In this document: positions 39,365-61,429 of the stretch, in pieces
Layout of the letters: every line of letters begins with the position of its first letter
Numbering within the stretch: position 1 is the first letter of the stretch
Assembly (NCBI GenBank): GCA_025618425.1
Contig: CM046835.1
Location: 16,204,672-16,268,671, forward strand
DNA length: 64,000 bases
From: Heliocidaris tuberculata
Taxonomy: Eukaryota; Echinodermata; Echinoidea; Camarodonta; Echinometridae
Direction of reading: 5' to 3'
Translations under genes and position numbers: made by a program
Notes under the pieces: generated by a model
The model's input: the letters and a program-made list of their open reading frames with translations, nothing else
Told to the model about the DNA's origin: nothing
Databases searched by the model: none

Positions 39365-40892
39365 GGAGCCTGTCCCGAAATAGTCACCCCGTTTTACCCA
39401 TAAGATTTGACCCCGTAAAGTTACTTAGACCATCTAAGTCATTGACAAAAAGGTTGTCAGCCTGACCGTAGCTGCCGGGTTTAGCCCCCAGAGCCCCCAA
39501 AAGAGACCCCAAAGTCGGGTCGATTTCACCCCATCTCCCCCATGCACCAAACTTTGTCAGTAGGAAGTAGTATGACTGGACATTACAAAACACAAAAAAA
39601 ATGACAAAAATTTCTGTCGGGATGGGGTGTCAGACGGCCCCTAAAACTTGGGGTAAATTTTTCCCCTTGAAGCCTGGGGACCAAATTTTGTCAGAAGGAA
39701 GAGCTTTGGATGTACATTCCAAAAATATAAAAACTGACAAAATTGTCCACCAGGAAGGGGGTGTCAGACCCCCTGGAATGAAAACCCCAAAATGCCCTTT
39801 GACAGTGCTTTGCCCCCCAAAATGCTCTCAATGTAAAGAAAAACTATTTTCTTACCTTCTGACTATGATAATTCAAAAGCATTTTATTCAATTCACTTTA
39901 AATTTTCATAACATAATTTTGAGTATAATAATCTTCATGAGGTGCAATTTGGTAATAATTGGTCTTTTGAGTAATAAGTTTTTAAATTGTGAAAAATGTA
40001 TTGCTTTCTCAAAAGTAGCCCAAAAAAATTATCAGGATTATGTAAACACACCCATTGACCATCTGACAAGGTATAATAGAGCAACTTGCTTGGTATCTGT
40101 GCAATTAACACATGAATAGTACATTTCAGCCTGGCAGTCACATACCACGGATACCTGAAAAGCTCTTCTATTATGCCTTGTCAAACAGGTGAAGATGGAC
40201 AATGGGTGTGTTTACATAATCCTGACAATATTTTTTGGCTACTTTTGAGAAAGCAATACATTTTTTACAATTTCATAACTTATTAATCAAAAGACCAATT
40301 AACACCAAATTGCACCCCAAGCAGATTATTATACTCAAAATTATGTTATGAAAATTTAAAGTCAATTGAATAATACACTTTTGAATTATCATAGTCAGAA
40401 GGTAAGAAAATAGTTTTCCTTTACATACAGAGCATTTTGGGGGGCAAAGCGTTGCCAAAGGGCACTTTGGGGTTTTCATTTCAGGGGGTCTGACACCCCC
40501 TTCCCGGTGGACAATTTTGTCAGTTTTTATATTTTTGGAATGTACATCCAAAGCTCTTCCTTCTGACAAAATTTGGTCCCCGGGCTTCAAAGGGAAAAAT
40601 TTACCCCAATTTTTAGGGGCCGTCTGACACCCCATCCCGACAGAAATTTTTGTCATTTTTTTGTGTTTTGATATGTCCAGTCATACTACTTCCTACTGAC
40701 AAAGTTTGGTGCATGGGGGAGATGGGGGTGAAATCGACCCGACTTTGGGGTCTCTTTTGGGGGCTCTGGGGGCTAAACCCGGCAGCTACGGTCAGGCTGA
40801 CAACCTTTTTATCAATGGCTTAGATGGTCTAAGTAACTTTACGGGGTCAAATCTTATGGGTAAAATGGGGTGACTATTTCGGGACAGGCTCC
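39365..40892. repeat. 1.5-kb near-perfect palindrome
   Basis: Left end GGAGCCTGTCCCGAAATAGT and right end ACTATTTCGGGACAGGCTCC are exact inverses. The arms (about 39365-40090 and 40160-40892) stay closely complementary, with scattered substitutions. Each arm carries an equivalent frame starting MTKISVGMGCQTAPK, at 39601 on + and 40656 on -. No known protein domain was recognised. It could be a fold-back transposon or a recent inverted duplication. Confidence 0.85.
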
Positions 40893-41173
40893 CAGACTAC
40901 ATGTTGCTTTACAATAATGTCAAGGTGAAACCATGCCCTCTTCTTAGGGCCGGTAAACAAAGGCAGCTTCAATTTTGTTAGTTGTTGCCGTCCATCTATC
41001 GATATATATCGTTTATGAGGACTTAAGGAACACCTAAACCCTAAACCAGAAGGCCAAAAGAAAAGAGAAGAATTAAACGGAGAAGTGGGGGCCGGGGCCG
41101 GGGGGGGGGGGGTAAGAATATTTTCCCTAAAATGTATACCGTTTTGTCGACAACTGGCTGTTTTACTTTGTTG

Positions 41174-41222
<49 letters not shown>

Positions 41223-43170
41223 TATTAATTGGTGTCTTACTTATCCCATGGGGGTCACAGCCATGCATTATCATTGGGGTCGATTAAATTATATTTTCAC
41301 AAATTTCAGAGAGTTCATCGACTTCATTTTATTCATTGCGCTCATATTCTGCCAATGATTTATATTGATTATTCTGGTAAAGCAATTTGTGTTATGACCC
41401 TATCATTGTTTATACCAATAAGATATCCAATTTGATTATTATGTCATATGATTTGTCACATGTTAAATCTGACTAAGATTTGCTGTATTTTTCAACTTTT
41501 TTTTTTTTTTTTAACATTTCATTTTATGTGATTTTCAATGTTCTTTATACTAATGCTTTGTACTGTAAAACAAAATATTGATGTCAATGTCAATGAAGTT
41601 TCATAATAAATACCAACATACCAAATAAACGTCTTGAAGAAATCAGTCCTCACAATGGATATCACTGATTCGTGAACCTTGGAAGTATTGTACGATAAAA
41701 GACTGCAAATACACCTTATTTGCTGTCTTTCATCGAATTATTAAAGTTGTGTATTTCAATTACTTTAATTTTGATTATTTTGATATAGTTTATAAGCCTA
41801 ACACAAAACAGAAAAATTAGAATGTAGATTTATACTCTGTCTTCCTGCTTGTAACAAAATATCAGTAATAAATGTTATTTGTTATAGTAATTTTTGGTGA
41901 GTAAAGTGAGTCGGACTAAGCTTAGGTCCATGGTGAAGTCACTATGAATAGTCACACAACCAAGCAAATAAAGAAATCCAATTCACCACCCATTACGTAA
42001 CAGCTAACAGCTAGTGATATTGGAGTACATACCCAGGTTCATGTTCACAGTAGCCAGTTTTTGTGCATAGTTTAACACCCAAAATGCATTTTCTTATGCA
42101 TTTTCTTATGCATTTTACCACAGAAAATTCGCAATTGGGCACTGCAATCGAGGAGTAGAGATTCGAATTTCGAAAACTGATAAACAGTTTTTCAATTCAC
42201 TTCCTTCTCGATGGGGCTCAAATTTAAGAAAACCCTTGAGAAATAGTCCACGATTTTTTTTTTCTTCTTCTTCAAATGTTGAACCTTTGCAAAAGCTTTT
42301 TCATACACTTTATCCTGTGTTTGGGATGCAATATTATTTTGAGAAGAGGCTGATAAAACTTGCATAGCGAGTAAAGCAATGAGAATTACTTTTTAAAAAA
42401 ATTTGAACCCTATACTGCGGCCCGAAAATCCTGAAGCAACATAAGCGAGGAAGCTAAGCGACCGAACTTTAGAACATTTTATCATTTTAAAGCATTTTAA
42501 ACCCTCAAAAATTGTATTTCTACTGCATTTACCCTGCAGATGGAGGACGCATAATCCTTGACGATCATAATCTTTCTTCATTTTCTCCTCTTTTTTTTTT
42601 TTTGCGCCCCCTTCAAGAGCCGCCGGGGCTAGTGCCCCCTGCCCAGTAGATATGCCACTGGGACGGGGGTACAGACCCCCCTTAATTATTTTCTGGGGAT
42701 ATGAAATTTTGAAGTATGAAAAAAGTATAGCAAAAAAATAATGAGTAAAATCTGCAACATCCTGTTTAGGCTCCTGAAAGTGCTTCTAAAAGGCAAACTG
42801 TCTTTCACTATTAAAAATGGGAAACTTTCTTGCTCCTTCACATACTACTGCAGAATTAGATCTCTAAACCGTATATGTATTCAGCAGAGATTCCCCTCTA
42901 TTTTACAATAGACAATGCAAACTCGCTATGGCCTTTATATACAGGGTCAGCAATTCAGGGTAGAAGGGGTACACTTCTCCCTGGAACTTATTCGAGGAGT
43001 CCCCCCCCCCCCTTACCGAAAATTAAAAATACCCGATGGGGGGGGGGGGGGGGGGTAAATTGAATGCTTGGTTGTGTGTTCAAAGGTGCTCTAAAAGGCT
43101 GTTCAAACGCCGATCTCGCAAAATAATATACAGAGGAATCCGCCAAAATGCGAAGCTATAAAATTGCAAA
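40893..43170. other. Intergenic, no gene recognised
   Basis: AT-rich DNA with G/C-run repeats near 41095-41112, 42595-42680 and 43000-43055, and a (CT)n tract. No gene-like frame. Confidence 0.5.
41176..41219 (+). repeat. (CT)n microsatellite
   Basis: 44 bp of uninterrupted CT dinucleotides. Confidence 0.97.
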
Positions 43171-43275
43171 TCTTCTTCTTTCTTTCTTTCTTTTCTTTCT
43201 TTCTTTTCTTTCTTTCTTTCTTTTCTTTTCTTTTCTTTTCTTTCCTTTTCTTTTTCTTTTTCTTTTCTTTTTTTT
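43171..43275 (+). repeat. (TTTC)n tract
   Basis: About 105 bp of TTTC and TTTTC units ending in a T run, directly before a G run. Confidence 0.93.
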
Positions 43276-43321
43276 GTTGGGGGGGGGGTCGGGTCGGGGA
43301 TGACCCGTCACAGACCCCCCC

Positions 43322-43393
43322 CATCGGATGCTAGTCGTGCCCCCCCCCCATCGGATGCTAGTCGTGCCCCCCCCCCATCGGATGCTAGTCGTG
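43322..43393 (+). repeat. 27-bp tandem repeat, three copies
   Basis: The block CATCGGATGCTAGTCGTG occurs at 43322, 43349 and 43376, each followed by a C run of about nine bases. Unique blocks are identical; only the last C run differs in length. Confidence 0.92.
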
Positions 43394-43561
43394 CCCCCCC
43401 CCCCCCCCCGGCCATGACAAGTAATCACCGCCCCTGGAATAGCCAGCATTGTATAATGCAGTGGTTGTGTTATGTCTCGAATACTTTGAAAAATGCTGTC
43501 CTGTATAGGTGTAGTTGTTCCAATGTAGTACCATCAAGATGAGTCCTATATAGGATCATAA

Positions 43562-43562
<1 letters not shown>

Positions 43563-43657
<95 letters not shown>
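43563..43657 (+). repeat. (CT)n microsatellite
   Basis: About 95 bp of pure CT dinucleotides. Confidence 0.97.
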
Positions 43658-43660
<3 letters not shown>

Positions 43661-43939
43661 CTCTCACTTTCTCTCTCGATTCGCTTTAGGGATGTGGGTA
43701 AATAGCAACTGAGTTTGTGTTTGTTTCAACAAATTTTCTTGTCTCTTCAGTCAGATGGAAAGTTTGAAGAAACTGAATTGATTTGCTCTGAAGTTTTTTT
43801 TTTTCCTTCTTCTTCATTTATAACAAGGAGACGAAAAAACTTTCAACGCCTAATACACCAAGCACAAGAGATCAGAAACGTGACACAATTTTACCTGCGA
43901 ATGACATATAGTATATTATTGTTCTCTATACCTGCCTTT

Positions 43940-44162
43940 TCTCTTTTTTCTTCTTTTCCACCCTTCTTCTTGTTCTCCTTCTTCTTATTATTCTTTTTCT
44001 TTTTTTCTCTTTCTTCTTCTTCTTCTTCTTCTTCTTCTTCTTCTGCTTCTTCTTCTTCTTTTTCTTCTTTTTTTCTTCTTCTTCTTCTTCTTCTTCTTCT
44101 TCTTCTTCTTCTTCTTCTTTTTCTTCTTTTTTTTTTTCTTCTTCTTCTTCTTCTTCTTCTTC
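43940..44162 (+). repeat. (TTC)n microsatellite
   Basis: About 220 bp of TTC trinucleotides with T-run interruptions. It generates the poly-Lys, poly-Glu and poly-Ser frames on both strands. Confidence 0.95.
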
Positions 44163-44730
44163 TGCTGAGTCTCTGGACGATCTTCTGTCCAATCTGATCT
44201 GTATCCAATCAAACTAGATTAAAAAGTTTTAAAGCTTCTTTAAAGTAAGAATTTACAATGTTATCAATTAGTAATTCATAGTAGTTTCGGATGTTGGTCC
44301 AGAAAACCTTCCAAAGATGTGTATTATACAACAACAAAATAAGCAAACAGCGACAAACAAACAACAAGTAGCAGAAATCAGATCACGGTCTGGGGTGTCA
44401 AAAACAACAACAACAGCAACAAACACTGTAGCGTCTTTGAATTACCCATAAATATACAGTCTTTCAAATAAAATTAAAGAATTTAACGCAATTTTTTCTG
44501 AAGTTTCCTTAGACTTCTGTACTAGCTTTAGATATGAAATGAATTAAAGGCAACTCCAATCTTAATGACAAGTTGCTCTGAAAGAAAGGAAAACCAGGGA
44601 AGCAGATTGGTAAAAGTTTGTTCGAAATCGGACAAGCAATTATAAATTTATGAATATACATGTAGGAATTTCAAATTGGTCGAATAGATGTAGTGGCGGA
44701 CAACTCCCCCATTTGCTCCAACACACAAAA

Positions 44731-44890
44731 TGACTGTTTGTTTGTTTGTTTGTTTGTTTTTATTTCCGTAATCAATGACATAAATAATATACATAATAAT
44801 TATAAATCATGATTTACATACGGCGGATAGCCCATTTCAGCCGTAATAACAAAGTACGGCTGTTCTTCCATGGGGTCCTTGATAAAATGT
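44731..44890 (-). mobile_element. 3' end of a retroposon with (CAAA)n tail
   Basis: On the minus strand: GGACCCCATGGAAGAACAGC, a hairpin (CAGCCGTACTTTG..TTACGGCTG), GGGCTATCCGCC, an AT-rich stretch, AATAAA and (CAAA)n (44735-44760). Same layout as the copy at 25880-26076 but with a different tail. Confidence 0.5.
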
Positions 44891-46243
44891 CATTTAAAAA
44901 AAAAAAAAAAATTACTCAGTAGGATCTTTTTTTTTCCTTCACAAGGACTTATGCTATCTACAATATATTTGGAGTACTGCCCCGAGGGTATAATAAAGGC
45001 GCTTCGGAGAAAACCGAAATTAATGATACTTTTGTGTAGTACAAACGGGAGAGTTCAAAGTTGTCCGCAAGTATGTCACAATCACTTATCTCTACGGAAA
45101 AAAAATTCCGTAACGATCAGTGGTCACAATAGACTCACCAAATGGCCAATGTGAGATTCGCATAGACTTAGGGATTTCATTTTTCAAACATCCATATCTT
45201 TCACATTTCTTGCCCTATATCTTTCAAACTTTCACCATCCTGCATGATGTTCTTATTTTTCCTCCTTTCACACAAATCATAATTACCAAGGTTGAATTGC
45301 CCTTTCAGAGCATTAGGATATATTTTTAAAATTCCACTGTAGAACAGAATAATATATATGGTATTGTTGATTACTTCTCAATTTATTATTTTCTTTGTAA
45401 TATTTTATTTCGTTCTTTATTTTCATTTTCTTTCATGTTTATCTGTTTTTATTCATTGTTTTGACAACTTTGTAGGAAGAGTTTCGTTGAAAAAGTAGGC
45501 TCACGACCATTTTGATGAGTGATTTAATTGCAGTTATCCTTACTTAAAGTAGAAAATGATTTGAAAACTATTCATTCTTACAATTTACATAAATATTACT
45601 GAAAACGGAGATTTTTTTGGAGGAACGCTGTGGTCTAATGTTCTACTATTAGTATTCAAGTCAGAGCTTCAAGTTATATACCTCCCTCTTGTGTTAGGAA
45701 TGAGAACATACAGTAAATTGTCTCCACCGAACTTAAAAACACTGGAAGGATTATATCGAGCGGTCTTCAGCGGCCCCATATTGTCTTTATAACTGCTTCT
45801 TGTGACTGTCGACAAATTTGGTACAAGAAGTATGAAAAGATCTTTGTGAGCGTCACACGAGTAAACTTCAAATTAAAAAAAAATTTTTTTTTTATTGAAT
45901 CAATAGAAAACAATCACATATAATAACAGGAGATTAAAATGATGGGAAATAGAAAATAATAAATAAAAGAGTTGCACTCTGTTACATTATATGGAAGACC
46001 TATACAGGAAGCATATGCAAATGAAAGGGGGGGGGGGTGGCTGGAGGCTGCAGCCTCCAGAAGGAAACATAAAAGGACAAGAGGGAGAAAAGTGGGAAGA
46101 AAGGTTATTTCAGGATTATTTTCTTTATTGAACTCCTGCCAACTGAGTGAGTCTGGATCTGCCCCTGATGTGCAGAGTGCATCGATGGCATGAGGAGGGG
46201 ACATTCACCCGTGGCCATCGGTTTCTCTGCTAAGCATTAGCCT

Positions 46244-46247
<4 letters not shown>
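44891..46247. other. Intergenic, no gene recognised
   Basis: AT-rich DNA with an A/T palindrome at about 45870-45895. Inverted similarity of 44547-44720 to 45150-45310 suggests an old interrupted fold-back, but it is too diverged to delimit. Confidence 0.4.
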
Positions 46248-46332
<85 letters not shown>

Positions 46333-46345
46333 GGGGGGGGGGGGG
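46248..46345 (+). repeat. Compound (GA)n-(TG)n-poly-G repeat
   Basis: GA dinucleotides (about 46248-46299), then TG dinucleotides to about 46330, then a G run to 46345. Confidence 0.96.
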
Positions 46346-46551
46346 CTGAATGAATGACTGCAACCCCCACTGAGAATTTAAAAAAAAGCCAAGGGGAGAA
46401 ATAGGAAAATAATCGAAAATCATGAGATTGTAGTTTTATCTCTTAGATCTGAGAATTGCATATTGTTTATTATTGAGTGAAAGAAGACAATTGAGATTAA
46501 AAAAAAAAAATCTACCAGTGAAATTGACCACGGTATAAAACAAAAATGACT

Positions 46552-46826
46552 GTGTTTTCAAACAACACCTTTGACTCATTTCGGCTTCTTTTCGAGTCAT
46601 TCACATCTTTCCATTTAAAGGGTAAGTCCACCCTGGAATTTACTTAATTTTAATAAAAATATAAAAATATCAGAGAAAGAGGAAATGGATGGTTTTGAGT
46701 GTGTTTTCAAACAAAACCTTTGATCCATTTCAGCTTCTTTTCGAGTCATTCGCATCTTTCCATTTAAAGGGTAAGTCCACCCTGGAATTTAGTTCATTTT
46801 AATAAAAGCAATAAAATAAGAGAGAC
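46552..46826 (+). repeat. 149-bp tandem duplication
   Basis: A unit starting GTGTTTTCAAACAA(C/A)ACC begins at 46552 and again at 46701. Each copy contains TTTAAAGGGTAAGTCCACCC, the start of a fold-back family. The second copy stops at a MITE insertion at 46830. Downstream, CAACTTCAAAATTTCATAAC (about 47299) is inverse to sequence near 47000, so the fold-back seems split and truncated. Confidence 0.75.
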
Positions 46827-46829
46827 ATA

Positions 46830-46974
46830 CAGTTGAACCTCGTTATAAAGAACACTGTTATAACAAAGTATCGTTATAGCAAGTTGATTTTTTTTAGCAC
46901 TGACATAGCAAGGTTTCGATATAAAAAAGTAATTTCCTTGGTCCCAGGAAGTTTGTTATAACGAGGTTCCACTG
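46830..46974. mobile_element. pogo/Tigger-like MITE, second copy
   Basis: Inverted ends CAGTTGAACCTCGTTATAA and TTATAACGAGGTTCCACTG, with TA on both sides. Same family as 11007-11183, with better preserved ends. Confidence 0.78.
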
Positions 46975-47571
46975 TATTAGCATGCAAAATCCGATAAGAA
47001 ATAAGACAGTTATGAATTTTTGAAGTTGTAATCTTCTTCTTCTTCCGTTGAGTACAGTGTCCTCTTTGCAGAGTATAGTCATCATGGTCATACTCAATCG
47101 AACACAAATTGGCAAATCCGTGACATATTTGCGAGCTCCACTCCCATTTGCTCAGTACAGAAAAATTCATATTTTTTAATTTTCTTAGTTGCTGATGATG
47201 GAATAGGTTTGTTTCATACAGGTTTTTTGTAAAACATATATGCTATGATTATATCAACGGTGCATATATGACGTCACAGGGTTGTGTTTGATTGATTACA
47301 ACTTCAAAATTTCATAACTTTCTTATTTCTCATTGGATCTCGCAAGAAAAGACTTATGCAAGAAGGATGAAGGTAGATGTTATTGCATTTTCTGATAAAA
47401 AAATTAATAAAACAAATATTATTGGCCCACTGTTTTTCCTATCCTATTATTTCTACGACAGCTCTATTTGGAGCATCAAGATGGCGATGTATGAACTGAA
47501 CGGAGTTTATGTGATCGTGATGGAGCTGCATTAATCCTTCCATGTTCACACAGTCGGTGAGTGGCTCACAG

Positions 47572-47579
47572 TGACGTCA
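47572..47579. promoter_or_regulatory. Full CRE (TGACGTCA) upstream of SCRIB
   Basis: A palindromic TGACGTCA inside GTGACGTCAC, 198 bp before the Scribble ATG and probably close to its promoter. CREB/ATF proteins bind this core. Whether it is used here is unknown. Confidence 0.5.
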
Positions 47580-47770
47580 CTAGGGCGGACATCTTTGCAA
47601 AGGCAAATTGGCCATCACTGAAACTTGCATATTACGGGAAAAACTACGGAAACTGGGCGAAACAAGCAGTAGTATTTCCCCTTTGCAGCCGTGGATTCAT
47701 CTCATTTTTGGATTTTATCCACATGCTGACTTCGTCCTTGGATATACGATCGGACGGAGGAGGATTTTAG

Positions 47771-57320
<9,550 letters not shown>

Positions 57321-59289
57321 TGAACAAAAAACCCAAAACAACATCTAAGAGGAGCAGGGCAGGGCAAGGTGGGAGAGAGGGTGGTAGTCTGACATTTTGC
57401 TCCGGTGACAAATGCGCTGGGCTTTATTTTGTCAAAGATGAAGGGTAATGGGGTTTATGGTTAATAGGTTTATGGTTAATAGGTTTAGGGCTAGTATCAA
57501 CTATCAAGGCTTGGTAGATGTATGCAGGGTTGAAGTAAACTGCAGAGAAATTGTCCCTAGAACATCACAACTGAGGGGGTACATAAATGAGGCAAGTTTT
57601 ATTTTTGGTAATTACAGAAATATAATTTTCTGAGAAAATTGCATAACCCACCTTGAACATTAAAAAGTGCAAAGGAATGATTTATGCCAAAACAAATGTG
57701 ATAATGATTTTGAAAGCTGAGTAACAAGAGGAAAAAATAGGATGATTTCATTTGGAATGTAGTTTAATGCATGTTCTCATATGATGTTAGAGTAATGAAA
57801 AGCGTGGCGAATGAGGTGGGTGCAAAACAGCAGTGACAGATTCTTTGAAATATGATAGAGTAAAAATATTATAAATCATTCATCAGCACCAAAAATTGTC
57901 ATGAACAGGATGCACAAAGTGCAACGTGAATGCACAGTCTGGTACAAACATATTTACTTAGTATAGACATGGTTTTTATATTGCTATGTCAATACTTAAT
58001 GTGGGCTGACTCAGTCTGGTGTTAACAATAACCTGAGCTGAATGCATGAATGACAGGGGTATTCTTAGATTGGTCCATTCCTTGTACTACACCCTTGTAC
58101 TGATAGCCTAATTTTTTAGGCTAATGTCAGATAATATTCACACATTTTTTTTCAAATGTAAAAGAGATTTGCAGTTATTTTAGATTTATTCAAATACAAT
58201 GTGCATTACATATATCATATAAACTTTTGAATGTTAACAAAACTTAGAATTTCGGTCCTTTTCAAAGTCTGCTTTGACTGTGTGTGGCCCTCTGTTGGAT
58301 GCACTTTCTATTCCTTCCCACTGCTGTTCCCACAATGCAGCAGTGATGATGTCCTCCATTTCATGTCTTCTTGATTTCAGTTTGCTGTCATAATACGTAA
58401 TACACCATAACCATATGTTCACTGAGAGTAAAAGTATGAAAGCATGAATTTGTTAGCTGTGATATGATAACACTACCAGCAACTTCATGAGGAAAGTAAT
58501 GTAATCATATATACATGTATTTGATTTCACATGTAGATTTGGACTTCAATTTTTTTCTTGTGTGGTCGAATATTTGTTGTTCATTTGAAACAAGAAAACC
58601 CTCAAACATGTAATATAATGCCTCTTATCCAGAGAAGTTTGATAGAAATTTACAAATATAGCTGTGGAAATTTGATATTTCAGGGAAATTGTGATGATCA
58701 CAGGAAAAAATGGTTAAAACAACTTCCTGTTATTTTGTGTTTAACATGATCAGTTTTGAATCTGTCGTCCTATTATCTTGAAATGGGAACAAATTTAAAA
58801 GTAAAATGTTGTTATTCAAAATCTTAAAATGGTTTTTATATACATGTGAACTCCAAAGGCAGTCAGAAGACCTAAAGATACAAGGTGTGGTCAATAGCAA
58901 TAATTGCTTATAATGATAACAGCACTTGCAAACAAAAAAACATTTTGGGAACTCAACTTTGCAGAAATATCAAGTTTTCCAATTTTTCTGTACTGCATGA
59001 GCAGACTTAATGGCTTATGTACAGATTTGGTAGCAAAAAAAGAAATTGGAAAGAAATATCAAGTTTTCAGTTTTTTCTGTACAGCGTGAGCAGACTTAAA
59101 GGCTTATATACAGTTTTGGTGGCAAAATAGAAATCGGAAAGAAACATGTTTTTAAATATAGTTTCATGTTGCTCTCCTTGTATCAAAAGATGTTTGTACG
59201 AGATCATTTGGTATTCCATCCATGATTTATGGTGAATTTTATTGTAAATATCTGTAAGGGACGCTAGATCACGACAACATACATGTATA

Positions 59290-59584
59290 CCCTGTTCTCA
59301 TTACTGAGAAAGAGTACTAGATCGCGCCATCTTTAAGGTGAGAACGCGGCGATGTTGTCGTCCACGATGATTCCAAACTGGACCACTTCTAGGGGATGCT
59401 CCATGAGATATAGCACGATCTAGAGCACGCCTATTCGCAGTTTACTGTGCAGAGAGTGCCAAGATAGATGGCGCTACCCTCTGCAGTTGTGAACCCGTGG
59501 TGTGCCAGTGGACCTCCTTGGCGCGTGCCATGGGTTGCCCCACAATAGCGCGATCCACTTTCCAATCTCGTAATGAGAACAGGG
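59290..59584. mobile_element. MITE with CCTGTTCTCATTAC ends
   Basis: Inverted ends CCTGTTCTCATTAC and GTAATGAGAACAGG bound a roughly 295-bp insertion inside copy B. Target duplication not clear. Confidence 0.6.
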
Positions 59585-60146
59585 TCATACTGCCCTACGC
59601 TAGGACCTTTCCACCTTTCCACCTCCACAACTACCTGAACAACAATCTCAGGGATTAGGCATGGAGATGGCATATGTGTGTCACTGTGTCACTGTGTGTA
59701 GCATAAACACAATCCTCATAGGTTTTGCATGCGTATGTAGTAAATGGCGTATGTAGTAAATGGTGTATGTATAATACGCGCTGTGATTGGTTAGATTCGC
59801 ATCACGTGACGTGCAGAATTTTTGTTATAGTGCATGATCGTGCACTTTAACTTTGATTTTTGCAAGGGCCTAGTACACACAGTTATAGATCTAGGAGTCT
59901 ATTTACTATATTTAGTGCATGTTCTATTTATGCACCATTACTGGACTATATGAACTCCAAATACTAAATTATCCCTCGTGCAGGTCTTTTTCACCTCAGC
60001 CTGCGGCCTCCTTGAAATAAAACTGCACTCGGGATAATTTAGTATTTGTCATGCACATACTGTAATCCAGTATAGTGCATGATAGACCATACACTATTTA
60101 TGTAATAGTGCACAGTGTACACTGTCGTTGTTGATAGTTTACATCC

Positions 60147-60311
60147 CAGGGTGCCATTGCATAAAGACTTACTATTATAGTATTAACTTTGCCATCAATG
60201 GTAACTACCTTGGTAACATTGCTCAAGAGCCAATCAAAATCCAGTATTCCATGAAAAGTTACTATAATAGCAAAGTTACTATAATAGCAAGTTTTATGCA
60301 ACGGCACCCTG
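60147..60311. mobile_element. MITE with CAGGGTGCC ends
   Basis: Ends CAGGGTGCCATTGCATAAAG and TTTTATGCAACGGCACCCTG are inverted over about 20 bp, and TTACTATAATAG units repeat inside. A CAGGG end suggests hAT, but no 8-bp duplication was found. Confidence 0.65.
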
Positions 60312-60603
60312 GTCTGGTATATAAATTATTTTTTCACCTCTCATTTGTTTAATATTCCACTTTAGGAGGTGAAATCTTCACAGCATTTTAGTATTGCTAG
60401 TACATATACATGTATCTTGCTATTTATCAACAAAAATCCAAGAAATCAGATGAAAAGTTTTTGAGGATTTACCAAAACTGTACATTACCTTTAATCTTTG
60501 TGTCATTTATATATTTATTTCCTAATATTAGTATTTTGCTAATTACATCATGTAGTAGCCCATTAAAAGTCTTGAAATTTGATTGATGACAAAAATTATT
60601 TAG

Positions 60604-60645
60604 AATCACTGGATGAAATGTCTGTCATGATTGAGGAAGTAGAGG
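60604..60645 (+). CDS. Possible 42-nt cassette exon in SCRIB intron 2
   Basis: The acceptor ATTATTTAG and donor GTAAGA bracket 42 nt. Read in phase 1 they give ESLDEMSVMIEEVE. The piece is frame-neutral but has a poor pyrimidine tract and no matching LRR sequence, so it may be chance. Confidence 0.2.
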
Positions 60646-61429
60646 GTAAGAATTCGTTAATCGACTGTTGGGTCTTTTTCCAAACTTTGTAAGGGATTTC
60701 ACACGTTAAAGTCCTTGACTTGTCATAAACGTGTACATGTAGTAGTGACTCCTCTTGATGGGTAACTGTGAGCAATTAAGATTGCAGACATTATCGTCAA
60801 AAGTGTCAACTTGTTCATGAAATGGAAGGCCCATTGGCTGCAGTGGATGAGTCTAACTTTCAGGCTAAATTAGTTTTTTCCTCCTTTCTTAGTGAAAATA
60901 AGTATAAAAGTGCCTCAGAATCTCCTTGGGTATACTACATGGAGGTTGCAGTAGTCTAGTATAAAGGCATTTATTATCAATTTTAAAAATGCTTTTTCCA
61001 TTGGTTTAGACACAGAAATAAATGGTAGTCACCTGTATCGTCGAGGCACTCTGCTAGTGAGGATGACTTGTAAGGACTTGAGAAATACAATCGTGGTCAG
61101 TTGTGTTTTTCTTTTACTATTTGCTTTATTGGAGACTTCATAGTTTCTCTTATTGACCGGCAAGTTCAATTTAATAAAATGCAAGAAAAAGATGTTGATA
61201 ATAATTGAACAAAAATGATTTTGTGATGAAAAGTTTGATTTGTTCTTGTAGTGAGAAAGGAGAAAACACTTAAGCCTGGGATCTAGGCTACATGTATGAA
61301 TCTTTCAATAATGATACATAAGACGTGCTGGGTGCACAAGTACATTTACTTCCAATTTCGTGGAATTCTCGTGGAGAATCTAATGTTGTTCAGGTGTCCC
61401 TTTAATAGAGCATTCAGAGTGGTTACACT

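Larger units (their letters stand above)
59095..60490 (+). repeat. Dispersed repeat, copy B, interrupted
   Basis: Diverged copy of 11190-11705, split by later insertions. Recognisable segments are about 59095-59285, 59585-59700 and 60340-60490. A short tandem copy of its start lies at 59000-59094. Confidence 0.6.

Noticed and set aside
39601..40119. 172-codon frame as a new gene
   Set aside because: A mirrored frame exists in the other arm of the palindrome and no domain is recognisable; kept only as a finding.
43322..43393. Short CRISPR-like array
   Set aside because: The spacers are only C runs and the genome is eukaryotic; it is a tandem repeat.
43715..44212. Poly-Ser, poly-Lys and poly-Glu frames
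   Set aside because: All come from the (TTC)n microsatellite.
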